In this document: positions 22,801-32,500 of the stretch, in pieces
How the letters are laid out: the number at the start of each line of letters is the position of its first letter
Numbering within the stretch: the first letter of the stretch is position 1
DNA from: Rutpela maculata
Taxonomy: Eukaryota; Arthropoda; Insecta; Coleoptera; Cerambycidae
DNA length: 64,000 nucleotides
Direction of reading: 5' to 3'
Assembly (NCBI GenBank): GCA_936432065.2
Contig: OW386291.2
Coordinates: forward strand, 16,841,821-16,905,820
The notes under the pieces: generated by a model
Told to the model about the DNA's origin: nothing
The model's database searches: none
The model's input: the letters and a program-made list of their open reading frames with translations, nothing else
Position numbers and translations under genes: made by a program

Positions 22801-23099
22801 CATTCAGGTCCAGCGACTCAAAAAACCCCCGGGTACTGAAATTCGTATGATTCGGGAGTATTTTCTGGAAGATATGAATTTTTTCTTCATCACTTGAAAA
22901 GATGCACTTTTCGATGCAGCAATGCAATTTCAAAAAAATTCAAGACCAAAATATGGCACAAAGTTTCTAGACGAGTTAACGAAGGGAATGCAAAAAACCC
23001 CATCTCAATCCGACTTACTGCAAAAAAAATTGAAGGTTGGGGCTATTTTTGTGTTATATTTCCTCGACTAAAAAACAACAATATATCTCAAAAAGACAA

Positions 23100-24070
23100 C
23101 CTCAAATACAATCTTATTATATAACTTAAATTACCTTAAATGCATTTCCTAATATTACAAATATTATATAATAGTTAAAAAGATCTAATCCTGATATTGG
23201 GTAAACTGTGAGCACAGAGTAAATAGGTGAGAATTTTAATAAATTAGTACGAGGAGTCGGTAAATAAAATAAAGAATACGATCGAGTTTGAAAAGAAGGT
23301 ATATTGAAGTAAATTTTATTTAATAGCTCAGGACAGTCAATTTTGTTGGTTAAAAGTTTATGTAAAAAGTATGCCCGTCGTAACGATAGTTCATTTAAGT
23401 TAAATCTAGCCAACAATTCAGGTTGCAATGTACCAACAGCTGGATAAACACCATCAGACTTATAAGAAAGGTATTTAGCATGCTTCCTCTGAACTTTTTC
23501 TAAGTTAGAAATATGAGTTTCATAATTTGGGTTCCAGACAACTGAAACCAAATTTGAGGAAATTGTCTGTTTGAAGGGCTAGATTAAAAATGGTAGTCAT
23601 TGGTAAAGCTAAGATAATGGCGCAGTCTCTTAGTAGAAAAGATGGAATTCCATCAGGACCAATAGTTAATTTGTTTTTAGATTTCTTTAAGGTTATGACA
23701 AGTTCTTTTTCTTTTTTGATAATTGGAGTATTAAGTTGTGGGATATCGAAACTGTCATCCTGATCTGCTTTAACGTAATTATATGATGATATAAAAGCAG
23801 ACTGAAAGTAACTAGCAAACGCATTGACTATGATTTTAGGATCATTAAGCTGGCTGTTGTCGTAAGACACTGATTGAGGAATTGTGGATGAATTACGCAT
23901 GTTATTAAGAAAAGAAAAGACCAAAAACAAGTAGGATTAGATTTAATTTGCGATTCCGAATTTTCGTTAAATTTTTTACGTGCAAAGTTAACATCTCTTT
24001 TGATTTTGGAACTTAATAACTTAAATTGATTCAGATATTGTACCCCCTCTTCTTTATATAAGTGCCATAA
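23100..24070 (-). pseudogene. Non-LTR retrotransposon RT, internally deleted
   Basis: Minus-strand reading: about 24070-23930 gives SRLWHLYKEEGVQYLNQFK-type linker between endonuclease and RT; 23930-23540 continues with NNMRNSSTIPQSVS, ASYFQSAF and TIGPDGIPSFLLRDCA, the start of the RT fingers; 23551-23126 is a C-terminal region starting WNPNYETHISNLEKVQRKHA, as in LINE thumb/post-RT parts. Motifs A, B and YADD are missing: the two parts join near 23540 with a frame change, so an internal deletion removed the catalytic core. The 3' end lies next to the right end of element A. Confidence 0.72.
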
Positions 24071-24290
24071 ACGAGATTTTGGATATGAAGCGTTTTTCGG
24101 GGTTGTTTTGGGAACACTTTCTGCAAAAACAGCATTTAATACCTCAGAAAACTGTACTACTGTGCTACTACCCTATTTTTCAATGTGGAGAAACGGTTTG
24201 CTGCCTCTTCAGTGTGGACAAAGTATTCCATGTTAAAATCAACGTTGAAAGTGCACAAAGGTATTGATATTTCAAAGTATGATAAACTTA

Positions 24291-26593
24291 TAGTCCACTG
24301 CATTTAGTGAAAAATAAGCCGCATCTTCAGACCAATTCATACAAAAGCAAATGTTGGTTTTCCAGGTAGGTACGGGTGTCCTTAATAAGGTCTCAAAAGT
24401 CCCCGAAGTGGGAGTGTAAGGATAAAATTTGGCAACGCTGTAAAGGGCTAAAATCGTGTTCGGAAACGAATTTTTCGAGATATCTCGGTTTTCATTGCCT
24501 CTACGACAAAAATACATCAGGTCTAAAAGAAAGCTATGGAAATTCTCTATAAAAAAGATACAGGGTCTTTTTTCGTATACGCAAAAATTGGCAACAATTT
24601 CTGTGATATTAAATTCTCACGTGCAGATAGAGTGCTTCCACTATTAACTGTCAATAGCAATATTAAAGTCCATGATACCGCAATCCCCATCGATCCATTA
24701 TTGTTGTTTCAAAGGATTACTGTCATGAAGAGAACAAATGAAGAGCTTCGCACCTACGTGGAGTATGAATTAGCTCCGTATCCGGTGTCACTCTTTGACG
24801 AAGTTGGTATGCGCAAGACGAACAAGTCAGCTTTCTATGACAATTTCCAGCCATCTGAATCTGAATCAGATCTCCAAAATGCCACTTATATCGTTGATAG
24901 GGGATTTCTCTTGAACCGAGTTATATGGAATCAACATGAAACCTACGGTGCTATTTGCCAAGCATATGTTAATTATGTGCAAAATCATTTTGGCTCGAAC
25001 TCTATTATTGTTTTTGATGGTTATGAAAATATTAGCAACAGTGTGAAGGCTATGGAGCAGCTTCGCCGGTCCTCAAAAGCTTCATCTGTTGACATTTACT
25101 TTGATGAGCAGATGGTTGCAACTGTAAGCCAAAAGAAGCTCCTTGCCAATAATAAAAATAAAACCAGATTGATTTCAATGTTGACAGAAAAGTTTGAGGC
25201 AAATAATTATATTGTTAGACATGCTGAAGATGATGCTGACATTTTGATAGTTGAAATAGCGCTTGAGGAATCATGTAAAAATACTACGGTTGTGGTTGGG
25301 GAAGATGTGGATCTTCTTATAATTTTAACTGCTCGTACACCTATTAATAAAGAAATTTTTCTCCTCAAACCAGGCAGAGGGAAGGTCCAACGAAAAATTT
25401 ATTCTTCACGAAGCTTTGATCACCATAAAGATATTCGAGATCACATATTGTTTCTGCACGCATTCTCTGGGTGTGACACTACATCTGCTCTGTTTAATAA
25501 AGGCAAGACTGCAGCTTTGAAAGTGATGAAAAAACGGCAGGACTTGAAACTTGTAGCTGAAATTTTCAGCAAGACTGGTACTTCTCCTTACTTCGAATGG
25601 GATAAAATTTTTCCTCGCAATCTATAACGCTCCAGTTAAAGAAGTTTCCATCGATAACTATCGGTATTCTTGCTTTATTAAAGCTGTGAGCAAAAGCAAA
25701 CCAGTGAAATTGAATTCATTACCACCCACTCATGACGCAGCTCAACAGCATCTATTTCGTGTTTATTTTCAAGTACAGAAATGATTGGGTAATGTATTGG
25801 ATCCTAAAGAGTGGGGATGGATGTTGAAAGATACCATATTGTGGCCAAAAACAACATCCCAACTTCCTGCGCCTGATTGCCTTCTGAAGATGATTTTCTG
25901 CAACTGTACGAAAGGTTGTGGACCATTGTGTGGCTGTCGGAGGTTGGGACTTAATTGCTCACCAGTTTGCGGCAACTGCCATGGAAAATCTTGCTTGAAT
26001 GCTGAACCGATTGAAAACTCGTCAGAAATAGATGCCGACACTGAAGCACAGACTGAAAGTTCTCAGATTGACTCGGATTTCCTCGAACGAATCGATGAAT
26101 TTATAGAAGGAGAAAACGGGCAAGAAGGAAATTATTAATTTGACAACATTTCAATAAGTATGACAGTCGTGGATTAGGCCTACCGGGGAAACCACATAAA
26201 AAAAAACGCGCCTAGTACTCAACCTCAAGGGTGGTGTGGAATAAAGTACTTAAATTATCCATAATATTCCATAAGTTCAAATTCAATGCAAGATTTTCAA
26301 GAAAACTATTGCGCATACGAAAAAAAGACCCTCTATCTTTTTTATACAGAATTTCCATAGCTTTCTTTTTGACCTGATGTATTTTCGTCGTGGAGGCAAT
26401 GAAAACCGAGATATCTCGAAAAATTCGTTTCCGAGCACGATTTTAGCCCTTTACAGCGTTGCCAAATTTTATCCTTACACTCCCACTTCGGAGACTTTTG
26501 AGACCTTATTAAGGACACTCGAACCTAACTGGAAAACCAACATTTGCTTTTGTATGAATTGATCTGAAGAAAAATCCTAAATGCAGTGGACTA
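24291..26593 (+). mobile_element. Long-TIR element B carrying a nuclease-CXC gene, TTA duplication
   Basis: Inverted arms of about 290 bp (24291-24585 and about 26306-26593) start TAGTCCACTGCATTTAG and contain CAAAAGCAAATGTTGGTTTT and GATATCTCGGTTTTCATTGC. Flanks are TTA (24288-24290) and TTA (26594-26596). Deleting the element and one TTA restores the recombinase frame across the site: AAA CTT ACT TCA TAT, Lys-Leu-Thr-Ser-Tyr. That is strong evidence for the exact ends and a 3-bp duplication. The interior is one nuclease-CXC gene. 2303 bp. Confidence 0.85.
24536..26138 (+). pseudogene. FEN1/XPG-like nuclease with CXC zinc domain, copy B, nearly intact
   Basis: The first 363 codons (24536-25627) are open: family stretches QRITVMKRTNEEL and ELAPYPVSLFDEVGMRKTNK; IIVFDG at about 157-162 (FEN1: YVFDG); EDDADILIVEIAL at 231-243; VVVGEDVDLLIIL at 252-264 (FEN1: TEDMDCL); LHAFSGCDTTSA at 307-318 (FEN1: LLGCDY). 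A frameshift near 25605-25620 and a TGA at 25782-25784 (expected Trp) break the rest, which reads YNAPVKEVSIDNYRY, then LDPKEWGW and the CXC cysteines CNCTKGCGPLCGCRR and CGNCHGKSC, then an acidic tail. The FEN/XPG fold is inferred from motif order. The start ATG lies inside the left TIR, so the true N-terminus may differ. The only gene of element B. Confidence 0.75.
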
Positions 26594-27351
26594 TTACTTC
26601 ATATTTGAAAGCCGAATCAAGAAATTATAAACCAAGGAAGGCAAAGATACTGGAGAGAAACCAAATCGAAAAATTTTTGAAAGAAGCTCCTGATGAGGAA
26701 TATTTACAAGTTACCTAAGGTAGGAAATAAACGATGTCAATATTTCAATTTATATATTGAACTTTTTATTTTGAACTCATTACAGGTTGCAACGATCGTG
26801 GGAGTTGCAGGTTCTTGTCGGTGTAATGAATTAACCTTTTTGGATATCAGCCATGTACAAGATAAAGGTAGTTACCTGTACATACTTATTCCGGATACGA
26901 AAACTAACATTTCAGGAAGTTTCTCGGTCATGGAAGAAGCTTTTTCAGTCAATGCTGTAGAAATGTGTCGAAAATACATCAATTTGAGACCTAAAACTGC
27001 CGACGGGAGATTTTTCTTACGATATGTGGCTGGAAAATATATTACACAACATGTAGGCATCAACACAATTTCGAAAACCTTTTCAAAAGTGGCTTCATTT
27101 CTTGGGCTCTTTGATCCAGAAAGTCTTACCGGACATGGAATGGGCATTCTTCGGCAACATTGTTGGCCAATGCTGGGGGCGATATTACCACTGTCAAGCG
27201 TCACGGTGGTTGGAAATCGACTACGGTAGCGGAAAGTTATATGGAAGTATCACTGTCCAGCAAGATGGCAAAAAAAATCCAGGTCCTACCGTGTACATCG
27301 ACTAGCACGGTTACCAATGTCGGCGAAGTTGTGGACCCCTCCAGTTCTTAA

Positions 27352-28121
27352 GAAAAACCCTATCGAGTTAATTTGATTAATATCGGTCAAAATGACAAGA
27401 TTATTCTTGATATAAATGTTAATGTTAATATTAATAATAATTCTAAATAAAATTCTATAAAATCGTAGGTATTATGAATTTTAATCAACTAGTGTATTAA
27501 TGGGCCTTTAATCCACGAAAAAAAATAGACTTATTATACCTTCCTAATATAGTGGTCGTGGATAAAAGATTTTTATAGACTTGTTTCCACCTTAATTGGG
27601 ACACACTGTATATAAATGTGTTGCTCCTGAGATCAGCAGGGCCAGAAACACAGCATATCCGCTTTATATTGTAGGCATAATTATTAATGATAATGCTAGG
27701 TTTAAGTGTATAACTGTCACGCAGTGACCTTATGTTTTATGTCAGAAACACAAAAGAATCATCAAAACTATTGTATAACCTAATACGTAGGTATTTGGTT
27801 AGGATTATTGTTTAAATAACTTCGGCAATATTTATCTTAATTAATTTTGTGGCAGAATGTTACGTATTGCGGAGAAATTGAAAAATCGGTATAATAAATA
27901 CAAGTCAAAACCACAAGTTTACAATACAGTAATCTGCTTTTTTTATTACTATTCTCTCTTTAATTTCGAACCAGTCCAGTGACGTAAATTATGAAACTGA
28001 CTGACAGTTTATAACTGGAAATCGTTAATAATATTCTAATGATGACGATGACTAGATTATGACGGCGACTTTATTTAAAACAGCTGTTGTCGTACATACA
28101 ATGTTGATGGATTACTAACTG
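27352..28121. other. AT-rich sequence, nothing recognised
   Basis: No gene. Some ATGTTAATGTTAATATTAAT simple sequence lies near 27415. Confidence 0.4.
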
Positions 28122-29311
28122 TAGTATTGGATTGTGTGAGTCGGACGAAAACCCGACTATTGTCTAATGCAACCAGATTAATTCTCCCCCCCGTTTTCGA
28201 GGATGCTGAACACCGTGGAGGTGGCAGAATTTCCCGCAAACGGCCAAAAACCATCCCAAACGGAGATTAACGCGTATCATAATTGTTTGAGGGACCCGTT
28301 TTCGAGGATGCTGAGCACAGTGGAGGTGGTAGAATTTTTCGTTGGGGTTTAGCCGCAAACGGCTAAAAACCATCCCCAAACGGGGATTAACGAGAATTAT
28401 AATTGTTTGAGGGACTCTTACTTGGTGATGGTGGAATTCCTCCCCCGGGGTGACCCACCCCGTAAATGGCTAAGAACAACCCTCCAAAGGGGTGAGAGTA
28501 TGTTCTCAGCATACCCCGGACAAAGCTACCGCCCCTCCCCCCCACCCCGTATTTGAGGATGCTGATATGCTGCACAGGAAAAAAACATTAATCGATCTCG
28601 TCAACAGATAACTGAGGAGCTGAAAAAAGATGAATGTATATTTTCCTGTACATATTTTTTGTGAAAAATAGGTTTATATAATACTGAAATATCTGATTTA
28701 TTTAATTACTTATAATATATTATATAAAATATTTTTATTGACGCAAACAATTACTGCCCTAAATTGTTAGGCCGGCTTTTCTTGTGTTATAAAATATTAT
28801 CACCATAAAAAAAGTTAAAACAAGAAATTTATATATTTATTTTTTATTTTAAATTTATTGTTTACGTTCTTTGAACCCATGCAGTTACACTCATTATGAA
28901 CATGCGGAGGGTTATTTTTTTGCCACTGAGGGGATGAACGGGTGTCAAGCACTCGATTCGTGGTCCTCTCCGTGTTCGACATGCTCGAAAATAGGAGGGA
29001 AGCCTTTTTGTCCAGTAGTAAGATGAGAGCGCTCTACTTTGGAGGGTGGTTATTGGCCGTTGAGGGGGTGGGCGGGTGTCACGCACACGTCCCAGGGTCC
29101 TCCCCATAATTGGCATGCTCGAAAACGGGGGATCAATAAGTTAAATTCCGTGAAACATGATCAATACGCGTTTGACCCTGTTTGGGGGTGGTTTTTGACC
29201 GTTTGCGGGCGAGAAGTTCTGCCGCCACCACGGTGTTTAGCATCCTCGAAAAGGGGAGGGAGAACTACTTTGATTGCATCAGTCGGGTTTTTCGAGTCAC
29301 AAAATCCACTA
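28122..29311. mobile_element. TAGT-ended inverted-repeat element C with tandem subterminal units
   Basis: Left end TAGTATTGGATTGTG and right end (read inward) TAGTGGATTTTGTGA lead into arms sharing AAAACCCGACT, ATGCAA, TTCTCCC, TTTTCGAGGATGCT and CCGCAAACGG. The left arm has two or three ~112-bp units starting CGTTTTCGAGGATGCTGA at 28193 and about 28305, the third diverged. The right arm has corresponding inverse units near 28960, 29090 and 29220. No gene; no clear target duplication. Terminal motif and architecture recall elements A, B and E. Confidence 0.55.
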
Positions 29312-30857
29312 TTAGCCTAAGAGCTAGTGAACATTTTTCTTTCATCACTCGAAGTAGGTTAAAAATTTGCCAAAAGGTTGCCATGGGGGTAATGAGTTGT
29401 CATCTCGAACGTCTCGACTTGGCGATGAGCAGAAGGGGGTGTAAGAACACCGCAAAAAGAGATATCGATTTTCTAAAATGTCACAAAATGTCACTTTTGA
29501 TTCGTTCGTGGCGAGCCGAATTTTCGAATTTCGCTGTGCAATTTACGATCAGGTTTATCTAGAAGACTTTATCTTTACATTGCGACATCGTACGTCCGTC
29601 CCAAAGGTGTTTTTCGAAAAATATGAACGTGTCAAGATGGCATGTTTTTGCTGTTTTTTCGGCTCCAAAATGCAAGCTGTTTTTTGCTCTTTTTCGCAGA
29701 TATCACCGAAACGGTGGGAATTAGGTCAAACGAGTATTTTCCACTATGAATCTATTTACTACCATCAGAATTTTGATTTTTGTAAAATTGTTTCCTTTGT
29801 TGTTTCTTGTTAAAGACTCCGCTTTCGAGGATGTTGATCACGAAAAAAATAGTTTTACGCCGGTTCAATCCATCCTTTACGCTTAAGCGGACGAAAACTA
29901 CCCGTCTCATTCGTTTCACGATATCAATGCTCATCAGGACGTTCTTGGACTGGAGGAAATGGCTAGAAATATAAGCGGAGTTCATTGATAAGCAAAGGAC
30001 AATGGTAAGAGTGAATTGTGACAACCTCAGGGGGTTGGCCCTACCCCCACTCCCAGGGGTGGAACATTGACTTTTTTTTTATTTTCTAATTTGTATATTG
30101 AGTGGAGTGGTTTCAAAGTCATCATTTGTCCATTGAACATCCTCATCAAAGATGAACCTATCCTCGCAAGGATTTGAAATTCATGTTTCTTAAAACTGAC
30201 AATCTTCAATCAGATATACTTATTGGAAAGCAGGAAAAATCAAATGCTTTTACTTTTATTTTTTTCTTGAATAGCAAAAGAGTCAAAATTAATTTTTCAC
30301 CCCCTCGGAGGGTGGGACCAACCCCCTGGGGTTGTCACAGTTCACTCTTACCATTGTCCTTTGCTTATCAGTGAATTCTGTCTAAATTTGCAGCCATTTC
30401 CTTCCCCAAGAACGCCCTAACGAGCATTGATATCGTGAAACGTATGAAAGGGGTTGTTTCCGTTCGTTTAAGAGTGAAGGAAGAGTCGAACCAGCGTAAA
30501 ACCATTTTATTTTTCATCAGCATCCTCGGGGTGGGGGTAAACGTCTTTAACAAGAAACAACAAAAGAAACAGGGTAGATTTCACCCCTAGGGGGGTTGCG
30601 GTCCACTGCCTGACATCACCTTTCACCATCTGTAATATTCCCATAAAAAAAAGAATCCCTGCAAAAATAGTTGATGCCAAGTTGTCATATGAGAAATAAG
30701 CAGAAAAGGATGGTTTTTGGCCGTTTGAGGGAGTACGCATGACTAAAAACTTTTTCACCCTGTTATTTCTGTTTAACACCCTCGACAGCGGGGGTTTCAT
30801 AACTTTCGCACGATTTTGCTTTGTTTCGAGAAAATCCCGACACCTTGCATCCACTAT
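29312..30857. repeat. G/C-rich inverted repeats related to element C
   Basis: Arms about 29785-30080 and 30280-30590 are inverse complements: TTGTTGTTTCTTGTTAAAGA, TTCACGATATCAATGCTC, ATAAGCAAAGGACAATGGTA. 30690-30857 repeats words of element C (GGTTTTTGGCCGTTTG, CCCTCGA) and ends in TCCACTA, matching the right tip of C. Probably one or two further nonautonomous relatives. The open stretches here follow from the palindrome. Confidence 0.5.
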
Positions 30858-30949
30858 AGTGCATAGATGCTTTTACAAACTTTTACTAGCTTTACGTATG
30901 TTAGTAGTAGTAGTAGTACTGTTGTTTTACTAGACATCAGGCCGGGATG

Positions 30950-31196
30950 GCCCATTTTGCTCTAGGGATCTACAGTCTAGCGTGGACTCTAAACCACGGT
31001 CCTCGATCACCAACTTTGACCCACCCTGGTCCCTTTCCACCATCCTTCAAGGTGGCGCATTAGCCCGAGGTTCCCGGGTCTCCTGGACCGGCCACCGCCT
31101 TTTAAGGTGGTTCACTAGCCCTAGGATTGTCTCTGCTGGCAGCCTACCGACTATTAGATGAGATCATGAGTCACCCATCCAAGTGCCGGACTCGCA
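30950..31196 (-). repeat. GC-rich segment with a 5S-like word
   Basis: More GC-rich than its neighbours. The minus strand starts GTCCGGCACTTGGATGGGTG then AC, resembling the 5S rRNA box C neighbourhood (TACTTGGATGGGTGACC). It may be a 5S-derived SINE or LINE 5' fragment. No complete 5S gene is present. Confidence 0.35.
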
Positions 31197-31664
31197 CGTA
31201 TGTTAGTAAGTTTATAGGTTAGTATGTTTAGTTTAAATCTTGCAAGTCAATTTTGAACCACTTAACGACGAACTTTGCATACACGTGTAGTTCTGGTGAA
31301 AATTTTTAGCTCAAATAGCAATCCTATTAAATCTGTCCATTTCTAATCATGAGTGCTGAAACAACCAATCAGAACAGAATTACACTGAAAAGATCGCTAA
31401 GGGATCTGTTCACTTATGTCATCCAGTTTGACAGTAATGACAGTTCAATCATTTAAGGTTTATTTTTTGACAATGTCGATTTAAAACTGCAAATATTGAT
31501 TTAATGAATATAATAATGGAAGAAAACACACCAAATAATACATAATACATAATCTACGTTTAATTTTACAAACTGCTCTTTTAATAATTATATTTTTAAT
31601 AAATAGTTTTGAACAAATAAATAAAATAGATTGCAAAACATTTTCTATGCGAATACCCCTCGAA
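31197..31664. other. Shared repeat (31197-31265), then AT-rich sequence
   Basis: The first 70 bp match 17047-17115 in direct orientation. Nothing recognised in the rest. Confidence 0.45.
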
Positions 31665-31804
31665 CGTTGATAAATAGCTCATAATTTTATCACAACTTCC
31701 TCAAGCACGTTGCTTTTAGGTAATATCCCTCCGCCTACGGCGTCGGGATATTACCAAGCAAGAGCTTTCGGAAACTGTGATAAAATTATTTCGTATTATC
31801 AACG
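31665..31804. repeat. Strong hairpin (140 bp) with a GC core
   Basis: Nested complementary blocks: CGTTGATAA/TTATCAACG, ATAATTTTATCACA/TGTGATAAAATTAT and GGTAATATCCC/GGGATATTACC, around a CCGCCTACGGCG loop. It shares architecture and an ATCCCtCC...CGGGAT core with the hairpin at 39341-39424. Confidence 0.7.
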
Positions 31805-32240
31805 TCCTTGGGATATTATAGCTGATAATACAATATTATGGTACTAAAAAGTGTGTTTTTTAGTTTTTAAACTATAATTTGATTGTATAGTATATTCACT
31901 CAGACGTTGCATTCTAAAAAATGTAAGGACGACGCAATGAATATAAAACAAATTAAGACGTAACTAAAAATTAAAAAATAAAATTGAATGTAAAAAAACT
32001 TTTTAAAAACAAGCTTTTATTATTCGAGGTCGAAGAAGATTGTTGTTTGCTTGTCACTAATGTCAGATGTCAAATTGACAGATGCCAAAAGGTCTCAGGA
32101 GAAGATTTTTTGACAGCTGTCAAATTTTTTGTCGCTAAACTTTGTTAATTCTAAATCTGTCAAACTAACAGCTGTCAAAAATGTTGGTTCTAAACTTTAC
32201 TGGGGGATTTTTTTTTAGTTGTCGAAAATTTTTAAGTTGG
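31805..32240. other. AT-rich sequence with a TGTCA/TGACA cluster (32040-32190)
   Basis: About eight TGTCA or TGACA pentamers lie within about 140 bp, two as the palindrome TGACAGCTGTCA or close to it. Such clusters are common near insect promoters, but no gene start is evident. No coding region. Confidence 0.4.
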
Positions 32241-32500
32241 CAGTGGCGCAGCCAGAAAATTAATCTGGAGGGGGGCAATAGAACCGGCCTCCCCAGAGGT
32301 TGAGGAAAACTTTTCAGAAAATGGTTGAAAACGGATGTGTATAGATTCCTCTACTAGATAATATTGGCATTAATTACAAAATATTAATTTCAAGAGATAA
32401 TTTGGATACTGCTTTGTACTAATAGTGATTATGCTTCTTTATTTTTTGGTTCATGGAAGACGGCTTGGGGGGCATGCCCCTCCCCCTAGCTGCATGCTTG
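32241..32500. mobile_element. hAT MITE, 260 bp, TAAGTTGG duplication
   Basis: Left end CAGTGGCGCAGCCAG; right end CTAGCTGCATGCTTG is a decayed inverse of it. Perfect 8-bp duplications TAAGTTGG flank it (32233-32240, 32501-32508). Noncoding. Confidence 0.8.

Larger units (their letters stand above)
20204..23070 (+). mobile_element. Long-TIR element A carrying a nuclease-CXC gene
   Basis: Left end TAGGCGAGGAAATATAG and right end (read inward) TAGTCGAGGAAATATAA begin inverted repeats of about 450-480 bp (left to about 20690; right from about 22620). The arms share GTACCCGGGGGTTTTTTGAG, CTGGAGTTCCCTGTAAACTC and CAAGTGATGAAGAAAAAATTC. Flanked by AAA on both sides (20201-20203, 23071-23073), a possible 3-bp duplication but low in complexity. 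The right arm is extended inward by four extra 140-bp units. The interior holds one broken nuclease-CXC gene and no recognisable DDE transposase. Confidence 0.75.
24140..27351 (+). pseudogene. Crypton-like tyrosine recombinase, split by element B
   Basis: The N-terminal core-binding part lies at about 24140-24290 (ASSVWTKYSMLKSTLKVHKG and ISKYDKL, with a frameshift just before) and resumes at 26597 with SYLKAESRNYKPRKAK and FLKEAPDEEYLQ. A 66-bp intron (26720-26785, GTAGG...TTACAG) is plausible; an in-frame TAA (26716-26718) precedes it. The catalytic domain follows: GSCRCNEL (first Arg, codon 26819-26821), IPDTKTN, FFLRYVAGKYITQHVG, TGH (27134-27136), then in another frame SSATLLANAGGDITTVKRHG and VAESYMEV (nucleophile Tyr, 27238-27240). 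The usual H-x-F-R-R segment after TGH is deleted and the frame shifts, so the second catalytic Arg is lost. It resembles Crypton-type YR elements. Inactive. Confidence 0.75.

Noticed and set aside
24272..24517. Minus-strand ORF of 81 codons and its twin at 26377-26562
   Set aside because: They are the two inverted arms of element B read through; no coding family.
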